The notes beneath the pieces are model-generated. The model saw only the letters and a program-made list of their open reading frames with translations. It was not told the DNA's origin and searched no databases. The position numbers were made by a program, and so were the translations under genes. A DNA stretch of 64,000 nt. Source: Fagopyrum homotropicum (lineage: Eukaryota > Streptophyta > Magnoliopsida > Caryophyllales > Polygonaceae). Of this stretch, positions 23,662 through 34,488 are shown piece after piece (position 1 is the first letter of the stretch; every line of letters starts with the position of its first letter). The stretch is from assembly GCA_033239125.1 (NCBI GenBank), contig BSWB01000001.1:165625481-165689480 (forward strand). The letters run 5' to 3'.

Positions 23662-24089
23662 TTTTTGCATAGTAGTTCCATGCAAATACCTCTAAATTAC
23701 AGACATTTTTGGTTGTTTACATAAAGGTTGACAAAGACAAAAGACATAAAACACATAGGCGTGTAAAACGTGTTTATGAAAAGTTGGCCTTCTCCTTCTA
23801 TGATTACTATTGTCGTACAAATCTTTTGGGCCCACATACGAACTATCTCACTGGAGTTGGGCCCACATTATCTCTTCCTTTAGATTTTCACTTGGTATAT
23901 ATATTTCACAACCCTTTTTAAGATATCTTTGGGATAAGTTTAATGAGTCATTCTTGTTGGATTTTTTTCCTAAATAAAAAAAATAACTATAAAATTAGAA
24001 ACGGAATAAAAATATTGATTTTAGGTTCGGAATGGTAAGGGTTATGTGTGTTTTTAAAAAAAAAAAAAAATTAGAATCGGTAAAGGAAT
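23658..24089. other. Intergenic with a short dispersed repeat
   Basis: The stretch near 23666-23715 (AGTTCCATGCAAATACCT) recurs at 25176-25204 and 30378-30397. It has no coding evidence. Confidence 0.5.
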
Positions 24090-24945
24090 CACGTAATAAA
24101 AAATGTGTCAAGTCATCTTATATGTACACTTTTATATCTGGTGTATCTAATTAAAAAAAAATGGTGTTCTTTTTTCATAAAATCAAGATTCCGAAATAAT
24201 CTATGATATATATAAATACATTCATTAATTATTCATTTACGAGTTTTTATACAATAAAGTATAAACTATGGATATATAATAAAATCATTAACAAAAAAAA
24301 CTTTCAAATGTTGCTATGCATGGACTAGAAGGAACCAAAGTATTCTTTTACAAAATATTTTTTATGATATGCATTAAATATATCCTTTAATTGTTTATAA
24401 AGTTTTTACTTATTATATTACAATATATTTTTTAGAATATAAATTTTCAAGGCATAATGTATACAAAGTTTATTATTTTCAAATAAAGAATATATCTTAA
24501 TATAATAAGTAAAATTTTGTTATGATATGTATTAAATATATAAAAATAACTACGGATATAATGTTATTTGTCGTTATTAATTTTTAATTTTTTAAACTTA
24601 TTATATAAAAATATATTTTTTAAAATCTAATTATCAAATCATAATATCTACAAAGTTTATTATTATAACAGATATATTTAATACATTGTAAAAATAAATA
24701 TTTTGTAAAAGAATTATTTGGTTGGTTCTAGTCCCTACATATCTAAATTTTGGAAGAATTAGTTTTTATGTTTTAAATATATACCATAATTTATCGATTA
24801 TAAATCGTAAATTAATAATAGATGTATTTAATATATCATAGATTATTTCAAAAGGTTGATTTTACGGGAAAAAACACATTTTTTTATTGCATACGTTAAA
24901 TATAAATTGTATATACAAGACAACATGACATAGTAATTGAGAGTT
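24090..24945. repeat. Long degenerate inverted repeat (old foldback element)
   Basis: The left half (about 24098-24400) and the right half (about 24640-24940) are imperfect reverse complements. Matching blocks include CGAAATAATCTATGATATAT against its complement near 24830-24850, and GGACTAGAAGGAACCAAAGT against its complement near 24720-24740. It is AT-rich and noncoding. Target duplications are no longer clear. Confidence 0.65.
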
Positions 24946-25744
24946 TTTATTGGTTCTCTTTTATTATCTAGCGTGTAAGTCAAATTTCACTCTTTTTCTC
25001 TAGTAGGATTTAAAGATATTTCATCACTTAAAAATCAAGATTCTCTTAATTTTATTTAATTTTTGTCTATAATTCACTTATTCATATTAGTATTTTGAAA
25101 CATTGTCAAAGAGTGCATAACATTATCGGTTCCAAGCTGAACTATAGCGTATAGTATATTTATAAAATTCCTCTTTTGCAGGTAGTTTCATGCAAATACC
25201 TTTAAAAGGCGAAAAAATAACTAACAGGAAGCGTCGACCGATGAGATGTGCCGTGTGCGATCTTTGTCGTCGCTTTCAAGAACTGGGTCAATCCCGCCAC
25301 GTCAGTCATCGTGTGATTCAGCCGCATTGTCAGTACGAATCCTCCGCATCTCAATCCCGTCACCTGCATGACACATTACGATATCGCTATAGAATATCTT
25401 ACGAGAGCAGATTATCCAAAACAATAACCGTAATATCCAAAACAACAACTATAGTCACATAAATTTATAAAACAACAACCATACAATACTAAACACATCT
25501 TAACACTAAGAGGTTATTTGAAAAAGTTTGACAATATTATGGTTTTCAATTACCAGGACGTGGAGCAAAGGGGAATGGAGGACACCATTTGAGCTAGGCA
25601 ACTCAAGCACCAACTCCTCAAAGCAAGTGAACGGCGGCCCAAGAGCACCCATATCTTGAAGCCAGAAATTCGCCTCCGCCTCCACAAACACCACACCCTC
25701 GGCGGTGCAATCCACCATCAACTTCCCTCCGGGTCCTTCTCTTA

Positions 25745-26979
25745 GGGCTTGTTTGGTATTAGATTCATAGGGATTCATTTAGATTCATTTTATGTGTATT
25801 CTTCGGGTTACAATTTTTATGCATGTTTGGTATCGGTTTTAGTTTTTGTATTGTATTCTTTTTCGGTATTCTTTTGGCAAAAGAAACCCGAAAAAAGAAG
25901 CTTGTGGAGCCAAGCTTCTTCGAGATTCTATGGGATAGATTATTTGTTTTACCTCTCATACCCTTCACTCTCTTCTATCTTCTATGTTTACCCATTAACG
26001 ATTCCAGCAGGTCGAATACCTCCTTCATCGTTCCTCCTGTCGTCTCGTTCTCGAAAGTGCTTCACCCTTCAGTTCTTTCCTCTAGTTTCTCCTACAGGTC
26101 TCTCTCATTCCTCATGTTCTCTTCTTGCTTGCTTTCTCAGATCGGAGTTTGCTGTTTTGTTGCTTTTCTTCATTTTTCAGTTCGGTTTTTGTGCAGATTA
26201 TAGAGAGTATAGAGAATTGCAATTCGAGGTTGATTTGTGTGGAGAAAAGATTCAATGTTAGGGATTGAGGAATTTGGTAGGGTGAATGAAATCCAACGGG
26301 AAGCCAAACACTTTCCAGTCCATACAGGTATGTTCCAGGTTGAACTTCACAATCCCTAAATGGAGATTGACTGGGATTTAAAATGGAGATTGACTGGAGA
26401 TTTTAAATCCCTAAATGGAGATTGACTGGAATTTGGTAGGGTGAATGAAATCCAACGGGAAGCAATTCGAGGTTGAACTTCACAATCCCTAAATTGGTCT
26501 GATTCCATGGCTCTTTGGAAAATGGAGATTGACTGGGATTTAAAATCCACCGTTCAATGGTCTCCAGCAGCAACTCGGAAGAGAGAAACGAAGGAGAAGA
26601 AGAACGAAGGAGGAGAAGAACGTAGGAGAAGAAGAACGAAGAACGAAAAAAGATAGAGAGAATGGCCTTACCTCAACTCGGCAATGGTCTCCAGTAGAAC
26701 CGATAGGCAAGAAGAAGAACGATGGAGAAACGAAAGACAGAGAAACGAAGGAGAAGGAAAGAACGATAGAATTTTAGGACTGCTCATCAATTAAATTTGA
26801 GGGGCATTTTGGTCAATTAAACATGAATAAACTATATCAATAATCTTATACCAAACACATAAATTTTACGTAAAAAACAATCCATAAGAATACCCATCTA
26901 CGACAATCCCCAAGAATCTCAACAATCTCCATCTCGAAGAATCTAAAAAAAGAAACCCCATCTAATACCAAACAGGCCC
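25745..26979. mobile_element. PIF/Harbinger-like non-autonomous element
   Basis: 1,235 bp with a TTA duplication (25742-25744 and 26980-26982). Terminal repeats are GGGCTTGTTTGGTATTAGAT on the left and its near-complement ATCTAATACCAAACAGGCCC on the right. It lies in exon 1 of BAHD copy 3. The interior has local repeats of TGGAGATTGACTGG near 26355-26420 but no transposase. Confidence 0.85.
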
Positions 26980-27023
26980 TTAGCCTTCTGGTCATCAGAT
27001 AATAATATACCAAAGCTTCTGCT

Positions 27024-27459
27024 TAGGGCTGAACAAGTTAGGCTCACTTTACCGAACCGAACCGAGTAGTTTCGGAACAGACTGAACCGAAAACCGAAAT
27101 CTTAGGTCTGCATTTAAAAAAAAAAAAGACTTCAGCTCGGTTTATGTTAAAAATTGCAAAACGGGTAAACCGAAAAAACCAAATTGTTATTAAAAAGCAA
27201 TGGCCGGGTCATATAATCATATTAGTAATTACTTTTTAGGTCCATTTAGGTCCAAAACCTAAACCGAACCGAAATCGACCCTGAGAGGTTCAGTTCTAGG
27301 TTCTAATATACATTTCATATTTTCGGTTTTAGATCCGAACCGAAACCGAACCAACTTTTATAAGTTTGATTTCCGGTCCAAGATTTCAAGAAAAATCGTT
27401 TTTAGGTTCGGTTCTATTTATTACATTTCGGTTCGGTCTTGTACCTATGCTCACCCCTA
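27024..27459. mobile_element. hAT-like MITE in BAHD copy 3
   Basis: 436 bp, starting TAGGGCTGAACAAG and ending CTCACCCCTA. The flanking octamers CTTCTGCT and CTTATACT agree at six of eight bases, consistent with a worn 8-bp hAT duplication. Comparison with intact exon 1 of copy 2 supports the insertion point. The interior is rich in CCGAACCGAA-type motifs. Confidence 0.75.
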
Positions 27460-28129
27460 CTTATACTAATGCCATTTTTATTATCATCCGCATGTACTTT
27501 GTTAAGATGTGTGGATATATTGTCTCATGATAATAACCGAACCTAATATATAAGCACTAGACTACTCCTATTGTCAGTTGGTTTTAGGATAGAACCCCGA
27601 AGACTTATGTGTAAAGTTCACTTACGTGCATCCCTCCACGTGTTAAACCCGCTGGATTATAAAAGATAAAGATAATTTAATATACTTTCTCTCGTCTCTT
27701 TTTCACTTCTTTCGTGTGGATGAATTTGCACCACCGGAACTAGAACCGGTCGGAAAGTGGTTTTAGGCCACGTGGAGTGGGTCTCACCGGTGATATGAGC
27801 TCCGGTGAGCCCCGTAACAAGGGGAACATTTGGGAGCTCGGCAGCCTTAGAGATTTGCAATTGATTATATTGAACAGTCTAATGTGGTTGTCAATTTATA
27901 GGTGGGTAAGCATGCATTGTGTTCACGCCAATTTTTGTAATTTTCTGATTTGGATGCATGCATTATGTTATGTGACCCTCGTGAATCTATAGGGGATCTC
28001 TTAAAGTGAAAATGTAAGGGTTACACTATCCTGATTGATGATTTTTTTTACTTTGAAAATAAAAAGCGGTTATGACAGATAGTCCATCTTAAGCATCCTT
28101 ACTGAGAGCACGAAATTCGTCAGAAAAAG

Positions 28130-29165
28130 TTGTGTTGGTATTCGAAATTTTTAAATGGATCAAACGGTCAGTAACACAATTCATTTCTTTGAACACATGT
28201 CTGACATGAAATTCCTCAAAGAAGCGAAGATCCAGTCGGGAGTCGGATACGATCTTCTCGATCTCTCATGAACAACTCCAAAGTCCTTGGAATGCCTTGA
28301 TAACACACAAGTTATCACCCTCAATTTCGATTTTTTTTTTTTTTTGATATTTAGCGTGATTGTTTCTTTTAGTCCAACTTTCAATGCAAAGGCTTATGCT
28401 TTAATAACCGAGTTAAAATTATTTTTTCTAGTGTCCAAACTAATAACTTCACAATTATGATTCTCCGAACACATATTGTTTGATGATTATTTTGTCCTTT
28501 ATAATTTAATAATAAAAACTTGACTAGATACACGGAGTATATCAAATCTCTTTCAAAAAAATAAGAATACATGCACGTATATTTATTTTTTGGTAGGAAA
28601 GACAGAAAGACGTATCTCATCCGAAAATCAAATTAACTTAAGAATGAAGCTAATAATTCACAAGCCTTTGAGTCATTATTTCTCGAACATCGTTTTTCAA
28701 CATGTGAATTAAAGAAATTGTAACGATATGAAAAACCTTATAGAAAATCAAAAGCAAGAGAAGCAATGTGTTTCACAAATGTATTTGTTTTTCGATAAAT
28801 GTGACGAAACTGGACGGACCAATTTCAACGAAGAAAACCTTGACACTTTGAATCCATGCTGTATAGAGTATGCGTACTCGGAATGTCGAGCTCAAAGTCT
28901 ATTTCAACATGCAAATTCCGCATCCCTCTATTCCATGCAAAGTACAAACCCATGCACAACCCAAAAATTCCGTCATAGGCACCGTGCAAGAACCGATATT
29001 GGACGATAACGGCACCATCAGTCTTCAATGTGAAGGAGGGTGCATTCGGGAGTTAGCAAACGTAGTAGAGATGTACTTCATTTGAATGCTGATGAAGATA
29101 ACTTTGTTGCAGGGAGGTTGTTCATCACGGAACACAGTCATGTTTCTCCACTTCCAGCACCACCA
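28130..29165 (-). pseudogene. Non-LTR RNase H-like fragments
   Basis: Minus-strand pieces resemble the 3' region of plant LINE-related RNase H (RVT_3) sequences. WKWRNMTVFRDEQPP lies near 29160-29105. KTDGAV and GLCMGLYFAWNRGMRNLHVEID are at about 29028-28890. DSRLDLRFFEEFHVRHVFKE and the following residues are near 28250-28150. The two RNase H halves are separated by about 540 bp that includes a T run at about 28331-28346, and the reading frame has stops. It is a relic. Confidence 0.6.
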
Positions 29166-29235
29166 CAATAATTATAATATATGAAAGCTATTGATGATTT
29201 GTGGTAATAGTTTATTTAGGAGATTTATAGTTTTA

Positions 29236-29522
29236 GGGCCCGTTTGTTTTAAACTCCGAAAACGAAAATGAATCTACTCCACATATATAAATTGTTCATG
29301 AATTTTTTTTGGAATCATTCTTTATTGTCTTGTGCAAAATGCATTTGCTTCATCTATTTTGATTTCTTGTAGGGTAATCATACCATAAAGTAATTAAATT
29401 ATACTCTAATTAGAGCAAACCACAAGGAATGATTCCAAAAAATTTCATGAGCAAGGATATACGTATGAACTAGAACAGATTTCATTCCGTTTTCGTTTCC
29501 GGAGTTTAAAACGAACGGGCCC
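29236..29522. mobile_element. MITE, family 1, third copy
   Basis: 287 bp with exact TTA duplications (29233-29235, 29523-29525) and inverted ends GGGCCCGTTTGTTTTAAACT and AGTTTAAAACGAACGGGCCC, a perfect or near-perfect pair. Confidence 0.85.
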
Positions 29523-29525
29523 TTA

Positions 29526-30389
29526 GTATATTATTAGGAGATTTTTTTACATTTTTCAAGAATAACTTTTAGAGATTTTTTCATTAGTTTTCAATTTATT
29601 TTACAAATATATAGATTTGTACGAAAAGCGGGCTTGGACCGAGTTCGGGCCGGGCCGCGCCATAACTTAAAACTCTACCCGCAAGGTGCAGGTCAGAACA
29701 CAAACGTTGTCCATGTCCATCCACGTAAAAAGTGGGTCGTCTGCTAGACCGGCCCAGACGACTCATATGTACTTGATAGTGCTTTTTTTACGGGATGTAT
29801 AATGTATTTAACACAAATTTTCAATCCAGTTATACTTGCATAATGCAATACCAACGAGTTCAACACAATCGAAACACAAAAATGAATAAATTCAAATACC
29901 TAACAAACAACAAGAATCGTTGTAGTCAAGTTATTTCTGCAATCTTGTATTACAAGAGAGAGATATTTACTCATATTCGTCCCTCCAAAATAAAGGTCGG
30001 ATCATATCCAAAAGGGTCAAACTCATTGTCCATACCCATATTATTTTCCGGATGGATAGACCCAATTTTATACATGTCTTCAAATTTCAAATTACTTATG
30101 CTTTTTATTACTATTTATTCTTTTTATTAAATTAAGCATAAAAATCTCCTCCCAAACATTTACTAAATTTTTAATTAAATGTTCAGAATTTACATTTACA
30201 TCTATCTTTTAAACTCTACTAAAAAATCAACATAAAATTTTAAAATTACACAAAAAACTAAAACTAATTAAAAACTCATTTTGACGAACATGTCCTAGGA
30301 AAAAATTTCAAAGACTGCATAACACTACGGATTCAAACTTAACTATAGCATGTGGTTAATTGATAAAATTCCTCCTTTGCAGGTAGTTT
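29526..30389. other. Intergenic, AT-rich
   Basis: No gene seen. A GC-rich patch with GGGCCGGGCCG motifs lies at 29630-29760, and the block at 30300-30397 matches 25100-25200. Confidence 0.5.
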
Positions 30390-30397
30390 CATGCAAA

Positions 30398-30818
30398 TAG
30401 GGGTGTAATATGAGACAAGCTACTCGGATCGGCTCGTCAAAAGCTCGGCTCGAGCTCGTTTATTTTCTAAACGAGCCAAGCTTGAGCACATTTTAAAGCT
30501 CGTATAATTTTTAGGTTCGGTCCGGGCTCGGCTCATTTATAAACAAGCCGAGCTTGAGCATGTCAAATCTCGGCTCGTTCGGGTAAAGCTCGGCTCGCTC
30601 GGCTAAAATAACACTATATGAACATTATTTTAGCCGAGCTACTCGGGCTCGGCTCGTCAAAAGCTCGGCTCGAGCTCGTTCACTTTCTAAACGAGCCAAG
30701 CTTGAGCACGTTTTAAAGCTCGTATAAATTTTAGGCTCGGCTAGGACTCGGCTCATTTATAAACGAGCCGAGCTTGAGCATGCCGATGCTCGGCTCGTTC
30801 GGCTCGTATTACCCCCTA
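30398..30818. mobile_element. hAT-like MITE with internal duplication
   Basis: 421 bp from TAGGGGTGTAATATGAG to CTCGTATTACCCCCTA. Flanks CATGCAAA and TATGCAAA agree at seven of eight bases. A unit of about 220 bp starting CTACTCGG and containing CGGCTCGTCAAAAGCTCGGC occurs twice (from about 30421 and about 30641). Worn relatives of this CTCGGCTCG sequence lie in intron 3 of both BAHD copies (about 1090-1390 and 18720-18980). Confidence 0.8.
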
Positions 30819-30826
30819 TATGCAAA

Positions 30827-31815
30827 TACTTCAAATTAGTAGACATTTTCTTATAGTTTCCGTTAAATTTGACGGAGACGAAAGAATAATTAGCACGTTA
30901 TGTAAACTGACCGACACTGTACATCTTCTAGCTTGACCACATACGTTCGCGTATTTCCCTTGCCTCACGGCCGCACGTTATCGTTTGTACGGAATATATG
31001 TTTTTATAGGTTGTGTTTGGCAGCTAGTTTAAAGCATATTTTGTTTTAGTAAAAAATATTTTTTCTACCGACGGACCGAATCTTGAAAGGTTGAATTTTC
31101 GTCCAAAATAATGTCATGATGGTTAGTCCGCAAACGTTGTCCATTCATTTTCCTTTATCTTTGTATCAGATAAAAGAAAATATTTCTTTTTACATCAGAC
31201 ATACTAAATATATAAAAATTCGTTTGATGTATACTTTTTTGAATTATATCAAAGTTTTTTTTCGAGTTTTTAGAAAAGGCCTATGAACTTTATAAAGTTT
31301 TTTAGAGTATACCCTACTATACATAACTTAACATTTGCTCACATGTTGAAAGAACAAAAAATATAAGTTATCAAGCTAAGAAGGGCCGAAACCTGAAACC
31401 TGAACTCGAAACCCGAATCCAAAACACGAATCCGAAACCTAGAATTTATTTGGATAAGATAAAATGCCTCTCACTCACGATATTATAGACATTCAAAACA
31501 ACTATTAATAATAAATAAGTTTCATCTTAATTTCCCTTAATTTTAAATTTTTTCTCTTGATATTCACAATTTTTTAAATATTTTCATAGTATCCTCTTGG
31601 TTTAATTTATTTTCACCTAATATTCTTATTTAATATATTGTATTAAACTTCTATAAAAAAAATTATAAAAAGTAAACGTAAAACTAATTTTGAATTAAAA
31701 TCTATTATCATCTAAAACACTTTTTTTAAAAAAAATTCTAAAATAAATAAATATAATTAGAAAGATCAAATGAAAAATTAGAGGAACGAATAAATACAAT
31801 CATTCTAATAATTAC

Positions 31816-31913
<98 letters not shown>

Positions 31914-32528
31914 CCTGTGTTGAAGAGCATGAACTGTGAAATTGCAGGCTTCTTGTGTCTTTAGGAAAAACAACCCACGTGAATTTAAGTTCAGCCTCGT
32001 TCAAGTAGAGGTCTGTGTTCCCTAAATGAATTAGAACAATGGGTATCCATATATACTAAACATAAATAGTGTAATTATCGTGTTTTGGATGAGTATTTTT
32101 TTTTAAAAATTAACGTGAAATTTTTTTTTATATTATATTTCATAATAATTATAAATAAAAGCATTTTTCTGTTTATTAAAACGTCATATATTATAGTTTT
32201 CGGTAATTTAAAAATTAAGTTTGAAAAAAATGTACGCAATCAAATCTATTACGAAATGAATACATAAGAAATAATTTATTTATTAAAACTAAAATGTATT
32301 TAGAAGGCAAAATTATCAATTAAGTAGATAATATTTTTTTAATAATTTATTTCATTTTGATTTATACGGTAAAAATAGATAGATTTTAGTTAAAGAAAGA
32401 TATGATAAAAATAAACAGATAAAAAATAGTAAAAAGGTAAATTTGATAAAATAACACATGTCATCCGATGTATAAATAAATGACATGTGGATTTAAGTTC
32501 TTTTATTTTTATATAATATATAGATATA
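30827..32528. other. Intergenic, AT-rich
   Basis: No gene is seen. It holds a small array of GAAACC/GAATCC motifs at 31385-31440 and the microsatellite at 31820-31911. Confidence 0.5.
31820..31911. repeat. (AT)n microsatellite
   Basis: 92 bp of pure AT dinucleotide. The reading frame through it encodes only an IY repeat and is not a gene. Confidence 0.97.
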
Positions 32529-33415
32529 GGGTCTGTTTGGTATGTCGTAACTGAAACTGAAAAATGGGACTGAAACTAAATGAAATGAATCGAATTAATT
32601 TATTTCCATTTTCGTTTAAGATGAGAATGAATGAGATGAATTAGGTATTAATCGATCAAAATGCCCTTACAACAATATACCCTTGCAAATTCAATCCATT
32701 CAAGCATTCATTCTAAACCTCCCTAATGAAAACAACATTACAAAGATCTTCTGAAAGACTAAGAATAATGAGTATCTATAACAATAAAAAAGACTAAATA
32801 CATAATTCAATAAGAATAAAACTAATTATAATAATGATCCATAAACAACTAAGAAACCAAGAGAATAACTAACATTACCTACCGAGGATTCCTCACCAAT
32901 TTACTCTGTTGGTGAACTTTCTTCAAAGCTATTAACTTGGCCTCAATTTCATCATAATCAGACAACTTTGGATGAACAAGTCTAGGAGAAGACGAACCGC
33001 GACTAATGAGTTCAATAGGATCTTCATTAGGAGAAAACTCGACCTACCAAAATCACTCTCCATACCCTCTTTATCCCCTGCTGAGGTACTTGCTGCCCTC
33101 AAGTAAGGAGGCGAGTCAACTTACCATTATTTCCATTGTCATTACTAGTCAAACTTGGCGATCTTGATGGTGTTTTGGGTTCCTCTTCCTTTAGCCAAAA
33201 CCGAAAGCTTTGAACCAAGTCATCAAGCTCATGGATTTTCTTCTGATGATTCCTTTGGTGAGAAAATCCACTATAGTAAACCTTATAGTGGTAAAAAGGC
33301 CTAGTTATCCATTTTACCCATTACGATTAACAATCGTTAATCAACTATTAACAGTCAGAAAAAGGAAGGAAAGAAAAAGTTCCAATTGTTAATTGCTTAT
33401 TAACGAGGATAACAC
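32529..33415. other. Candidate transposon carrying a gene fragment
   Basis: The left edge, GGGTCTGTTTGGTATGTCG, looks like a PIF/Harbinger-type end. The proposed right edge, near ACACGTCCTTAG, is a weak match and no target duplication is clear. Inside, on the minus strand, exon-like pieces read IHELDDLVQSFRFWLKEEEP (about 33235-33170) and LVHPKLSDYDEIEAKLIALK (about 32980-32920). They look like a real plant protein; the second is vaguely like the C-terminal part of IST1-like proteins, which I cannot confirm. It could be a captured or decayed host gene fragment. Confidence 0.35.
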
Positions 33416-34149
33416 GTCCTTAGCGAATAGCGAGCATACAACAACGTTAAAAAATATGTCATCCATAAATAAGATATTTTTCTTTTTTAGTATAAAAATT
33501 TATTAACTGTCGGTGAATATTATATAAACAATCTGTTATTACTATATTTATGAGTTTTAAAACGTAAAATTCATAAATAATATGTTTTTTGTTTACTAGT
33601 GTACAAATACATTTCTAGCAATGCTACTATTGTATTTACGAGTTTTCTTATTTATTTTTTCACATATGAACATACGGTTCATGAGCATAAAAGAATATAG
33701 TATCTTCCAAGTACGATAAGTATTATCATGCTATAATTAAATACTTCGATTTAATTTTAATTGATGATCTATTATAATCCAACGATTCTTTGTAAAATTG
33801 GTTCTCACCCGAACCAATTCCTATATATATATGAAATAAATTCGTTTTCATTCCGTTTCCGATTCCGGAGATGCAACCAAACGGGGTTCAAAATGTTCAT
33901 CTCTTCCTCGATTACCTCCTATACACTTCAATTCACCATCATCAAATATAAGTTCGTAATCAGCCGTCCATATCACAATAGTACCTGTCATGCAAGAAAA
34001 CCTTAGAAGAAGGCAGGGACACCAACTTGTTAAGTGACACAAATGCATCAATCCTTCATCAACAATATATTTTGTTTATCCTCAGATCTATCTAAAAAAG
34101 AGATTCTAAGTGTTACCTATGCCATGAACGAATTTTCGGTTTGCTGATT
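33416..34149. other. Intergenic with a truncated MITE end
   Basis: A right-end fragment of the family 1 MITE is at about 33832-33888 (TTCCGATTCCGGAG, ACCAAACGGGG). Nothing else is recognised. Confidence 0.5.
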
Positions 34150-34488
34150 GTGCCTTCATAGTTGGTTATCCTTCACAAGAGCAATGGTGGTACTTAAGAG
34201 CTCAGATGTACACTTTGTGCAAGCCCGAAGGATCTTCATGACCTGGATTGGCATGCAATTGGCTTGTGTTGGTAAGGCCATATGCCACAGCAAGCTTCTC
34301 TCTGTGACTTTCAAGAAACATCTCTCTCAGATCTTCTTCAACATCCTGCGTAAGTGCGTAATCTCTTCTAGATTGGCAGAGTAGCAAATTTCCTTTAGTC
34401 TCTATATATTAGTTTGTCCAAATAAGAACAAAATTTGTCCACTTCTGGATGAAACTTCTCACCTGTCATAAGTGTATAGACTTGGTTG
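34150..34488 (-). pseudogene. Frameshifted E+/DYW tail of the PPR gene
   Basis: Directly after the PPR stop, a second frame reads NNQVYTLMTGEKFHPEVDKF and SYLDKLI (about 34490-34395), which is E+ motif sequence. A third frame (34387-34202) reads DYALTQDVEEDLREMF and HREKLAVAYGL, the start of a DYW deaminase domain with the HxE motif. A further frame change gives MPIQVMKILRACTKC, including the CxxC pair. The terminal DYW tripeptide was not found. The ancestral gene was DYW-class; at least three frame changes now separate this part from the open frame. Confidence 0.85.

Larger units (their letters stand above)
25238..27860 (-). pseudogene. BAHD acyltransferase, copy 3, fragmented
   Basis: Part of exon 2 (25363 to about 25238, VTGLRCGG onward) and the end of exon 1 (25744-25554, reading GGKLMVDCTAEGVVFVEAEA) are recognisable. 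Earlier exon 1 pieces are at 26980-27023, about 27460-27505 and about 27700-27855 (NVPLVTG, then VPVVQIHPHE). Exons 3 and 4 and the HTMSD motif region are missing. A PIF/Harbinger-like element (25745-26979) and a hAT-like MITE (27024-27459) split exon 1, and about 190 bp of unexplained sequence near 27506-27695 splits it again. This is a dead relic of the local cluster. Confidence 0.85.

Noticed and set aside
25749..26261. Open frames of 126-170 codons
   Set aside because: They lie inside a PIF/Harbinger-like element, overlap in several frames and show no domain.
31738..32004. Open frame with an IY repeat
   Set aside because: Translation of an AT microsatellite.
34148..34384. Plus-strand frame downstream of the PPR gene
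   Set aside because: The minus strand carries the DYW relic; this is its shadow.
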